Positions 1 through 5,146 are shown, numbered from the stretch's first letter. The stretch is 5,166 nucleotides of DNA from Planctomycetaceae bacterium (GCA_031259095.1 JAIRLW010000003.1:1-5166); one strand, 5' to 3'. Translations and numbers: made by a program. The notes: generated by a model from the letters alone, not told the origin.

Positions 1-35
1 ATTTTGACAAAAATTCTCACGGGAAAAATCAAAAC

Positions 36-83
36 TCACATTGATTTTTTTTCATCCAACATTATATTAATTTCTGCCTTCAT
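36..83 (-). CDS. Possible short peptide, or start of a gene interrupted at an A8 run
   Basis: On the minus strand a strong Shine-Dalgarno GGAGGA lies 5 bases before an ATG at 83. The frame reads MKAEINIMLDEKKSM and then stops with TGA at 36-38. Eight A residues in a row (plus-strand T8 at 45-52) sit just before the stop. If the run had nine A residues, the frame would continue as ...EKKINVSFDFSREN... and stay open to the left window edge. Three readings are possible: a genuine 15-residue peptide, a gene using slippage or frameshifting on the A8 run, or a gene broken by a real or sequencing indel. I do not recognise the peptide. The ribosome binding site is the best evidence that translation starts here; the nature of the product is open. 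Confidence 0.3.
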   Translation of the reverse strand: MKAEINIMLDEKKSM

Positions 84-140
84 GGCATTCCTCCGTTTTA
101 GTGGGTGGTAAGTGGTTTACAGCACTACCATTACTATCCC

Positions 141-157
141 ACAAAACGAGGTTTTGT
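141..157. repeat. 7-bp perfect inverted repeat with 3-base loop
   Basis: ACAAAAC (141-147) and GTTTTGT (151-157) are perfect inverted copies around GAG. No T-run follows on either strand, so it does not look like a terminator. It lies about 60 bases upstream of the minus-strand ATG at 83, where an operator for that gene could sit. The stem is AT-rich and chance occurrence is possible. Confidence 0.35.
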
Positions 158-190
158 AAAATACCAATTCCAAAAAATCATATATCAAAA

Positions 191-208
191 AATTACCTAA
201 ATTACCTA
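191..208. repeat. Perfect 9-bp tandem duplication
   Basis: AATTACCTA occurs twice without a gap (191-199 and 200-208). It may be a paired binding site or a simple slippage duplication. It lies in the same gene-free stretch as the inverted repeats at 141-157 and 244-264. Nothing else in 84-307 is recognisable to me: no tRNA, no further ribosome-binding-site/start pair and no clear promoter. Confidence 0.35.
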
Positions 209-243
209 GACATACGTAGAGTCAAAGTTACACCCAACTACAG

Positions 244-264
244 AAACATTTGTTCGCAATGTTT
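244..264. repeat. 7-bp perfect inverted repeat with 7-base loop
   Basis: AAACATT (244-250) and AATGTTT (258-264) flank a 7-base loop. It lies about 80 bases after the stop codon of the oxidoreductase gene. There is no T-run behind it in the direction of that gene, so a terminator role is doubtful. It could be an operator or a 3'-end hairpin. Confidence 0.3.
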
Positions 265-307
265 TGAGTTACAAAAATAAAAACCGAATTTTAAAGTGCA
301 ATGTGTA

Positions 308-342
308 TATTCACTATTCACTCATAACTATTAACTCTTAAC
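308..342 (-). repeat. Five-unit degenerate 7-bp tandem array right after the oxidoreductase gene
   Basis: Reading on the minus strand, one base after the TAA stop at 344-346, the sequence falls into five consecutive heptamers of the form GT(T/G)A(A/T)(G/T)A. They range from GTTAAGA next to the stop to two identical GTGAATA units at the far end. The array puts stop codons into all three frames just past the gene. The base composition and period resemble the short tandemly repeated repetitive (STRR) heptamers described in cyanobacteria; that comparison is from memory. Near its start the array can form an AT-rich hairpin with the stop-codon region (324-347). Confidence 0.6.
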
Positions 343-343
343 G

Positions 344-1552
344 TTATTTTACTTCGTCCAATTTGACCCAACGTTTTTCGTTTGCGGCGACGAGTGCGGC
401 TTCGAGAACACGTTGAGTTTGGTAAGCGTCGTTGAAATCGGGAAGCGGAACGGTTGGCGTTTTGCCTGCTAATTTCAGCAAGATGTCGTAAGCCATGCTC
501 GTAAATCCGTGTTCGTAACCGATCAAATGCGCATCGGGCCAATAATTCGCAACGTAAGGATGCGAACCGCCGTGAGTGCACATAATTGTTGTCCAACCTT
601 GTACTTCACGCGGTCGTGTGGCGTCGTAATATTGCAGATGGTTCATGTCTTCAAAATTGAATTTTAACGAACCTTTTGTACCGTTAATTTCAAAACCGTT
701 GAGGTTTTGGTTTCCGGTTGCTTGCCGTGCGGCTTCGTAAGAACCGACCGCTCCGTTGTTGTACTTGACAAGAAACAACACGGTATCGTCAACAGTAACA
801 TCGCCTAATTTTGTACTTCCGGTTTCTTCTTTCATGTACCGCATTTTTTCGTCGGTAACAATTCCTCCGCCGGAATCTTGTTCGATAATTTTTCGTTTCT
901 TAACGAAAGTTTCTGCAACTGCGCCGCAAATGGCGTCGATTTCAAGTCCAGAGACAAATTTTGTCATATCGACAATATGGGCGTTCAAATCGCCGTGGGA
1001 TCCTGAACCGGCGAGTTCTTTTTTGAAACGCCATGCAAACGGCACCGATTCGTCTGCCCAATCTTGAAGATAAACGGCGCGGATATGCCTAATTTCGCCG
1101 ACGGCGCCTTGTTTAACGAGTTGGTGGGCGAAAGCGACGGCGGGAGCACGGCGGTAAACGAACCAAACAAAGGTATCTACATTTGCTTTTTTGGCGGCTT
1201 CTGCCATATCTCGTGCATCGGCTAAGGTACCGGAAATGGGTTTTTCGCAAGCGCAAGGTTTACCAGCCGCAACCGCTGCTTTCGCGGGAGGTGCGTGCAT
1301 AAAGTTAGGTGTTACAATGTCAACTAGACCGATTTCCGGCGATTTGACGAGAGATTCCCAGTTGGTGGAAGAGTGTTGCCAACCCCATTTTTGGGCGAAC
1401 AGATGCGGTTTTTCTGCTTCCATTCCGTAAACGGTGTGAAGCACGGAATTGATTGGCGGGTCGAAGAATTTGTTCACTTGACACCAAGCATTGGAGTGTG
1501 AACGTCCCATGAAACCTTGACCAATCATTGCTACGTTAAGTGTGTTTGTCAT
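344..1552 (-). CDS. Gfo/Idh/MocA-family NAD(P)-dependent sugar/polyol dehydrogenase
   Basis: This 402-residue protein has the usual length and layout of the Gfo/Idh/MocA family. An N-terminal Rossmann domain (about residues 5-125) carries the dinucleotide motif GQGFMG at 11-16 and the family EKP signature at 103-105, whose lysine is a conserved catalytic residue. The C-terminal alpha/beta domain contains GDLNAHIVD at 187-195, with D188 and H192 in the catalytic positions. No signal peptide is visible, so it is probably cytoplasmic. It should interconvert a hydroxyl and a keto group on a sugar, sugar acid or inositol. The segments YLQDW (161-165), FAWRFKK (172-178) and GSGSHGD recall levoglucosan dehydrogenase and related glycoside-oxidising enzymes, but the substrate cannot be fixed from sequence. 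ATG at 1552 is chosen because AAGGAG lies 8 bases upstream and the Rossmann strand starts at once. A 560-base gap separates it from nspC, so it is probably its own transcription unit. Confidence 0.93.
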   Translation of the reverse strand: MTNTLNVAMIGQGFMGRSHSNAWCQVNKFFDPPINSVLHTVYGMEAEKPHLFAQKWGWQHSSTNWESLVKSPEIGLVDIVTPNFMHAPPAKAAVAAGKPCACEKPISGTLADARDMAEAAKKANVDTFVWFVYRRAPAVAFAHQLVKQGAVGEIRHIRAVYLQDWADESVPFAWRFKKELAGSGSHGDLNAHIVDMTKFVSGLEIDAICGAVAETFVKKRKIIEQDSGGGIVTDEKMRYMKEETGSTKLGDVTVDDTVLFLVKYNNGAVGSYEAARQATGNQNLNGFEINGTKGSLKFNFEDMNHLQYYDATRPREVQGWTTIMCTHGGSHPYVANYWPDAHLIGYEHGFTSMAYDILLKLAGKTPTVPLPDFNDAYQTQRVLEAALVAANEKRWVKLDEVK

Positions 1553-1560
1553 AAATACTT

Positions 1561-1566
1561 CTCCTT
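1561..1566 (-). promoter_or_regulatory. Shine-Dalgarno of the oxidoreductase gene
   Basis: The minus-strand hexamer AAGGAG lies 8 bases before the ATG at 1550-1552. It is close to the ideal anti-16S match and fixes the start. nspC has no comparable site. Confidence 0.8.
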
Positions 1567-1584
1567 CATTGGAATTACCAAAAG

Positions 1585-1612
1585 TGAAACTGAAACTAAA
1601 ACTGAATGAAAC
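1585..1612 (-). repeat. Hexamer tandem array in the 5' leader of the oxidoreductase gene
   Basis: On the plus strand TGAAAC occurs at 1585-1590 and 1591-1596, followed by the variant TAAAAC (1597-1602) and TGAATGAAAC (1603-1612). On the transcript these are GTTTCA-type units, beginning about 20 bases upstream of the Shine-Dalgarno. Copy-number change here could alter leader length. It may equally be a neutral short-repeat array of the kind seen elsewhere in this window. Confidence 0.5.
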
Positions 1613-1629
1613 TTCCGTAACTGTTCACA

Positions 1630-1646
1630 CTAAATATAATATTTAG
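1630..1646. promoter_or_regulatory. 17-bp perfect palindrome, candidate operator upstream of the oxidoreductase gene
   Basis: CTAAATAT (1630-1637) and ATATTTAG (1639-1646) are perfect inverted copies around one central base. It lies about 80-95 bases upstream of the ATG of the minus-strand gene. Size and symmetry suit a dimeric regulator, and the AT-rich core could overlap a -10 element (TATTAT on the minus strand). I found no convincing -35 box with it, so the promoter itself is not assigned. Confidence 0.4.
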
Positions 1647-1651
1647 ATAAC

Positions 1652-1727
1652 TTCTAAAAACTTCGACTGAAATCGACCGAAATCAATTTTAGTCGGATTT
1701 AATCGATCAAAAAACAAGTTTTTAGAA
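1652..1727. repeat. Perfect 12-bp inverted repeat enclosing 52 bases
   Basis: TTCTAAAAACTT (1652-1663) and AAGTTTTTAGAA (1716-1727) are exact inverted copies. The inside adds partial pairing: CGACT at 1664-1668 against AGTCG at 1691-1695, and ATCGA/AAATC blocks that match their opposites with small bulges. It also has a 10-bp tandem pair differing at one base (CGACTGAAAT, CGACCGAAAT at 1664-1683). No T-run follows on either strand and no target-site duplication is visible at its ends. It could be a leader RNA structure of the oxidoreductase gene or a small palindromic element. Confidence 0.55.
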
Positions 1728-1976
1728 ATTGCCTTTACCTATTCACCAAAAATTCTCTAACCTTTGACAAATGTTGTGTGCGCGGTTACGACTTTCAAAA
1801 CTAAATTCGTTATCGAAACGGACTTTTAAACGCTTGCCGTATGAACATGGCAATCAGTTAAAAACAATAGTTCAATAGTTTATCGAATTCCCGACGCCAT
1901 TTCAAGCGCCTGCCAAAATAAGAACAACCATTTTAACAACAAAGTTTTTAATGATAAGAATTCTGTTTAAAAATCA
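1728..1976. other. Gene-free stretch with no recognised content
   Basis: About 250 bases without a credible ORF, RNA gene or repeat. A plus-strand TTGACA at 1764-1769 is followed 17 bases later by the poor -10 TACGAC, with no gene downstream. A minus-strand ATG near 1857 opens only 12 codons and lacks a ribosome binding site. The promoter of the oxidoreductase gene may begin here, but I cannot place it. Confidence 0.5.
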
Positions 1977-2041
1977 TTGTCCCTTTGTCTCTTAAGTACT
2001 ATTTTAGGGACATAAGGGACATTAGAGACAAATTGGGACAA
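1977..2041 (-). terminator. Long hairpin of TGTCCC-type repeats followed by T5; likely terminator of nspC
   Basis: TTGTCCC (1977-1983) pairs with GGGACAA (2035-2041), and TTTGTCTCT (1984-1992) pairs with AGAGACAAA (2024-2032). This makes 16 base pairs with a 2-base bulge. On the minus strand the hairpin is followed, four bases on, by TTTTT; no T-run follows on the plus strand. It ends the nspC transcript about 70 bases after the stop codon. The upstream arm and the loop contain repeated TGTCCC/TGTCTC words at roughly 9-11 base spacing, so the hairpin seems to be built from a short tandem array plus an inverted copy. The T-run is short and offset, so efficient termination is uncertain. Confidence 0.5.
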
Positions 2042-2077
2042 ATAATGCTGGGATTAAAAAATATATTTTTAGAGGTT

Positions 2078-2112
2078 CCCTAATTTGCAATCTGCGATCA
2101 TCAATCGGCAAT
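2078..2112 (-). repeat. Five-unit degenerate 7-bp tandem array right after nspC
   Basis: Immediately after the nspC stop (TAA, 2113-2115) the minus strand divides into five heptamers beginning with AT. The first is ATTGCCG and the last ATTAGGG; the consensus is roughly ATTGCNG. It has the same unit length, copy number and position relative to the stop codon as the array at 308-342, but an unrelated sequence. Two in-frame TGA codons in it back up the stop codon. Confidence 0.55.
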
Positions 2113-3306
2113 TTACGAGAGTCGGGTTTTATAGTCTTCGTAATGAAATTCCCGAATGATTTGGATCGTTCCGTCCGGCGTGTCGCTGTCGCAGGAAACA
2201 ATCGAAGGTAATTTAAGACCGTTGAACATGGTATTTTTGCAGATCGTGTATTGAGCCATGTCTGCAAAAATAACCCGATCGCCGGCTTTGAGAGGTTTTT
2301 TGAACAAATATTCACCAATAATATCGCCGGATAAACAGGTTTTGCTGCCGATAATATATTTGTAACGTCCTTCTTCCAACGGCATATCGGTATCCGTCGA
2401 TTCCAGAACACGACGCGCTTTGAGAATTTCCGGCGTGTAAGGCATTTCCAGCACATCCGGCATGTGCGCTGCGGCGGAAGTGTCCAATATCGCTACATCA
2501 ATACTGGTTGGATTTTCAATAACATCCAGAACCGACGCCACCAAATAACCGGTATTCAGTACATGAGATTCGCCGGGTTCAAGAAAAATATCAATATCAT
2601 ATTTGTTCTTAAAATTATTGATAATATCGCACAAACCATCAATATCGTAACCTTTTCGTGTAATATGATGTCCGCCGCCAAAATTGATCCATTTGATTTT
2701 TTTAAGAAATTTATCGAAACGTTCTTCAACAAGTTCAAGTGTGCGGAATAAAACGTCGGAGCCTTGCTGACACATCGTATGAAAGTGTAACCCGTCGATA
2801 CCGCGAAGCGAAATCTCTTGTAACACTTCGGCTCGCATCCCAAAACGTGAACGGTTGGTACAAGGATTGTACATCTCCATTTGAACTTCGGAATATTCAG
2901 GATTGATTCGGAAACCACAATGGATTTTTCGTTCGGTTCGTTTAATGATATGTTTAAAACGCTCAAACTGGTTGGCGGAATTGAAAACAAGATAATCAAT
3001 TAACGGAAGAACCGCTTCCAGTTCTGTTTCAGAATAAGCAGGAGAATACATTTGGATAATTTTACCAAATTCTTCTTTCCCAAGAAAAACTTCATTGACG
3101 CTGCTTGCGGCAACACCCGCAAGATACGGCGCCATATCTTTGAAAATACTCCATGTCGAAAACGCTTTCATTGCAAGCAAAATTTTACAGCCGGTTCGTT
3201 TTTGTACATCGGCGTGAATTTCCATATTCCGGCGAATTGCCGCTCGGTCAATCATGTAATATGGCGTTGCAAGATTAACGGAAGTGTAATCAAAAGTCTG
3301 TTCCAT
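2113..3306 (-). CDS. nspC: Carboxynorspermidine/carboxyspermidine decarboxylase
   Basis: This 397-residue, PLP-dependent, fold-type III (alanine racemase-like barrel) decarboxylase removes CO2 from carboxynorspermidine or carboxyspermidine, giving norspermidine or spermidine in the cytoplasm. Landmarks are: AMKAFS at 45-50, with K47 as the expected Schiff-base lysine; GLHFHTMCQ at 172-180; the glycine-rich phosphate-binding loop NFGGGHH at 208-214; EPGES at 243-247; SKTCLSGD at 321-328, with C324 and D328 at the positions of the essential Cys and Asp; and YTICKNTMFNG at 353-363, with the PLP-contacting Tyr. All key residues are present and the length is normal. The ATG at 3306 fits the family N-terminus (TPYYMID), although the 20 bases upstream are AT-rich and lack a Shine-Dalgarno. 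The dehydrogenase that makes its substrate is not in the window. It lies 91 bases downstream of the DUF4912 gene, in the same direction. Confidence 0.93.
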   Translation of the reverse strand: MEQTFDYTSVNLATPYYMIDRAAIRRNMEIHADVQKRTGCKILLAMKAFSTWSIFKDMAPYLAGVAASSVNEVFLGKEEFGKIIQMYSPAYSETELEAVLPLIDYLVFNSANQFERFKHIIKRTERKIHCGFRINPEYSEVQMEMYNPCTNRSRFGMRAEVLQEISLRGIDGLHFHTMCQQGSDVLFRTLELVEERFDKFLKKIKWINFGGGHHITRKGYDIDGLCDIINNFKNKYDIDIFLEPGESHVLNTGYLVASVLDVIENPTSIDVAILDTSAAAHMPDVLEMPYTPEILKARRVLESTDTDMPLEEGRYKYIIGSKTCLSGDIIGEYLFKKPLKAGDRVIFADMAQYTICKNTMFNGLKLPSIVSCDSDTPDGTIQIIREFHYEDYKTRLS

Positions 3307-3335
3307 GTTTAATAATTAATATTGTTAGAGTATTG

Positions 3336-3350
3336 AACGGAGCAGCCGTT
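3336..3350. repeat. Small inverted repeat between the DUF4912 gene and nspC
   Basis: AACGG (3336-3340) and CCGTT (3346-3350) flank a 5-base loop. The stem is short and no T-run follows within a few bases, so it is at best a weak 5'-leader hairpin for nspC. Confidence 0.25.
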
Positions 3351-3357
3351 GCGGGAC

Positions 3358-3379
3358 TTGGAATTGCTGTTGGAATTGC
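3358..3379. repeat. 10-bp direct repeat in the gap before nspC
   Basis: TTGGAATTGC occurs at 3358-3367 and 3370-3379, a 12-base period. This part of the 91-base gap is richer in G and C than the AT-rich bases next to the nspC start. It could be a regulator site upstream of nspC or a decayed coding remnant. Confidence 0.4.
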
Positions 3380-3397
3380 CGACAGACCGTTACAATT

Positions 3398-4894
3398 TTA
3401 ATCATCGTCGGCTGGTTCCTGAAAGAGCGTTTCGAGGATTCGGGTGTTTCTTTCAATTGTTAAAATGGCGCGTTGCGTTTCCACTCCGTCGCTTCCTTCC
3501 GCTTCTAAGGGAAAAACGTGACGTTTTTCAGGTAAAGCGAAACGAATACCGAATGAACCGTCGGGTTGAACTTTAATAGGTTCATTCCGAATCGTTACCT
3601 GAACGCTTGGGTCTGTTTTACCGTGTACAATAATATCGACGTCAATATTAAAAAGAAAATTACGCCGTGTTTTTTCTGAAGCTAAATTTTGATGTTGGAC
3701 GGCACGGTAACGTGAGAGGAGTGGAGCGGACATTGGACGATGTAATTGTTCCTCGAATACTTTTTTCAGTTCTTGATTATTGCTGTCGCCGCCGCTCAGT
3801 TTGTAGATTCGTCCCAAGTCTTCCGCCACACCACGCCAATTCCCGTCAAGATTATCCAACTCATCGATCACTTGTTGCTGCGGAGTTTCAACAGAATTAC
3901 TGGAAACAAGCGAATAAAACTTTTTTTCTCTTGTGAGATAACCAATTTCAATTTGAAATGCCGAAGGAGGATCAACCACGTTCAAATACCAATTATTAAC
4001 GCCGCCATGAATCAAAACATCGCGGACAATATTACGTTTGGGTGGACTTGTTCCGTCTGATTCGATCCGGAAAAGTCGGATAATCGGCAATGCGGTATGC
4101 CAAAACATCCCCAAAACAACTTTGGCACGTTCTATTGTTCTCGTGGTTATTTCCCAATAAGCGTGAAGCCAGAAAGAATCCCGAACCAGTAAAACAAGCC
4201 GATCCGCACGATTTTCATCGGCATGAGTGCTAATATCACGTCGGAGTTTCTTCTTGCGGAACTGCGACGATAAACTCGCCTTCTTAGGTTCAACCGCCAC
4301 TAAAACAGTGTTTGGTTTGCGCGAAACTTCCTTTTTGGGATCAACCTTTTTATTTTCGGCTTTTTTATTTTCAGAGTTTTTTATTTCTATAACTTTGTTT
4401 TCCGTTTTCTTATGTTCCGTAATCTTATTTTCGGTAATTTTGCTTTCCGCAGTTTTATTTTCGATAGTTTTATTTTTAGCAGTTTTATTTTCGGTAGTTT
4501 TGTTTTCGGCTGTGTGGGCGATGTGTTTATTGGGAGAAATTTTGTGAGGCGGAGAAAATGATTTTTTTTCTTCGGATTTTCTTTTTTCTTTGGATTTTCT
4601 CTTTTCTTCAATAATCACCATTTTCTTTTTAACGTTGTGTTTTTTACTCTCACTCTCTTCGATTTTCTTTTTGTGTGAAGGCGAAGAAATAGTTGATTTG
4701 AAAGTTGCCGTTTTATTTTGTTTGGCAAGTCGTTTGCGAACGAGTTCACGTCCTAATTTAGTGCGTGCTTTTAGCGTCAAGGCATTGACAAGTTCCTCTT
4801 TACGCATAGTGTGCCAACTAGAAATGGCAAGCTCTTTTGCAAGCGTTCCAAGTTCTTTGGCGGTCAATAAATTAAGTTCTTTCGAAAGTGCCAC
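3398..4894 (-). CDS. DUF4912 protein: Rho_N-like head, charged repeat linker, DUF4912, Ig-like tail
   Basis: This 498-residue protein has unknown function. Residues 5-43 form a Rho_N/SAP-like helical motif (LTAKELGTLAKELAIS...MRKEELVNAL), a fold often linked to nucleic-acid binding. Residues 50-220 are a Lys/Glu/Asn-rich, probably disordered linker with a K-R-K-S-type repeat at 96-112 and eleven x-E-N-K-x pentapeptides at 129-183. Residues 230-340 match DUF4912: DRLVLLVRDSFWLHAYWEIT, then NNWYLNV, EIGY and SSNSVETP. Residues 412-482 look like a small beta-sandwich (VHGKTDPSVQVTIRNEPI, PDGSFGIRFALP), as in other DUF4912 proteins I remember. No signal peptide or membrane segment is seen, so it is probably cytoplasmic. 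The start is GTG at 4894, with GGAG six bases upstream; no ATG fits better. Its role, perhaps as a nucleic-acid-binding or scaffold protein, is inference. Confidence 0.88.
   Translation of the reverse strand: MALSKELNLLTAKELGTLAKELAISSWHTMRKEELVNALTLKARTKLGRELVRKRLAKQNKTATFKSTISSPSHKKKIEESESKKHNVKKKMVIIEEKRKSKEKRKSEEKKSFSPPHKISPNKHIAHTAENKTTENKTAKNKTIENKTAESKITENKITEHKKTENKVIEIKNSENKKAENKKVDPKKEVSRKPNTVLVAVEPKKASLSSQFRKKKLRRDISTHADENRADRLVLLVRDSFWLHAYWEITTRTIERAKVVLGMFWHTALPIIRLFRIESDGTSPPKRNIVRDVLIHGGVNNWYLNVVDPPSAFQIEIGYLTREKKFYSLVSSNSVETPQQQVIDELDNLDGNWRGVAEDLGRIYKLSGGDSNNQELKKVFEEQLHRPMSAPLLSRYRAVQHQNLASEKTRRNFLFNIDVDIIVHGKTDPSVQVTIRNEPIKVQPDGSFGIRFALPEKRHVFPLEAEGSDGVETQRAILTIERNTRILETLFQEPADDD
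4346..4510 (-). repeat. Eleven 15-bp units coding for x-E-N-K-x pentapeptides
   Basis: On the plus strand the unit is close to AGTTTTATTTTCGGT and repeats in register eleven times; a twelfth, decayed unit (VDPKK) follows. It encodes residues 129-183 of the DUF4912 protein. Because 15 is a multiple of 3, copy changes would keep the frame. The units differ mostly by single bases, which points to past expansion followed by drift. Confidence 0.85.
4559..4609 (-). repeat. 18-bp repeat coding for E-x-K-R-K-S hexapeptides
   Basis: Residues 96-112 of the DUF4912 protein read as two full and one shortened copy of a (E/K)EKRKS unit. This is a second, independent in-frame repeat in the same linker, strongly basic, just N-terminal of the pentapeptide block. 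Confidence 0.65.
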
Positions 4895-4900
4895 AATGAT

Positions 4901-4904
4901 CTCC
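4901..4904 (-). promoter_or_regulatory. Shine-Dalgarno supporting the GTG start of the DUF4912 gene
   Basis: Minus-strand GGAG lies six bases before the GTG at 4892-4894. It decides the start because no in-frame ATG is available nearby and the Rho_N-like motif begins within a few residues. Confidence 0.65.
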
Positions 4905-5049
4905 GCTTGATTGTTGATAAAGTTGGTTGGATTGATAACCTGTTTTATTATATGCTAAAATAGGCTAACTGGCTATAAAATCCAGATAGACAAAATAGTC
5001 AACATAAACATTATACGCCAACTAAGGACTTTAAAAATTTAATTTTCAT

Positions 5050-5077
5050 ACTATACCAGAAAAATAAAAAACGACAA
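5050..5077 (-). promoter_or_regulatory. Candidate sigma70-like promoter for the DUF4912 gene
   Basis: On the minus strand TTGTCG (5072-5077) and TATAGT (5050-5055) are separated by 16 T-rich bases, matching the consensus at 4 and 5 of 6 positions. This would give a leader of about 150 bases. Perfect TATAAT boxes also occur closer to the gene at 5010-5015 and 4947-4952, and a TTGACT at 4997-5002, but each lacks a well-spaced partner. More than one start site is possible. Confidence 0.4.
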
Positions 5078-5146
5078 GCCCCAAATCATCCTAAGAAATC
5101 ATCATTTTGTCTTTTCATAGATGGAAATTTCTCAAACTACTTTTTC

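Noticed and set aside
141..157. Rho-independent terminator
   Set aside because: The stem has little G+C and no T-run follows in either direction.
244..264. Terminator of the oxidoreductase gene
   Set aside because: The weak AT-rich stem is not followed by T residues on the minus strand.
756..1067. Plus-strand ORF within the oxidoreductase gene
   Set aside because: It is antisense to a gene with intact family motifs; no ribosome binding site or domain.
1652..1727. Miniature transposable element with target-site duplication
   Set aside because: The flanking bases show no direct duplication, so insertion cannot be shown; kept only as an inverted repeat.
1764..1792. Plus-strand promoter TTGACA-17-TACGAC
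   Set aside because: The -10 matches at only three positions, and no plus-strand gene or RNA is evident downstream.
2022..2456. Minus-strand ORF overlapping the 3' end of nspC
   Set aside because: It shadows nspC in another frame and runs into the repeat region; no domain is recognisable.
2556..2999. Minus-strand ORF inside nspC
   Set aside because: It is a frame-shifted reading of a complete, well-conserved gene.
4346..4510. CRISPR-like array
   Set aside because: Units are 15 bp, adjacent without spacers, and in-frame within a coding gene.
4227..4547. Plus-strand ORF giving a very hydrophobic, membrane-like peptide
   Set aside because: It is the antisense of the Lys/Glu/Asn pentapeptide repeats; T-rich DNA reads as Leu/Phe/Val/Ser. 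It has no ribosome binding site and the minus-strand gene explains the DNA.
4387..4611. Minus-strand ORF with repeated lysine/isoleucine/leucine words
   Set aside because: It is a shifted frame of the same 15-bp repeats, open only because the period is a multiple of three.
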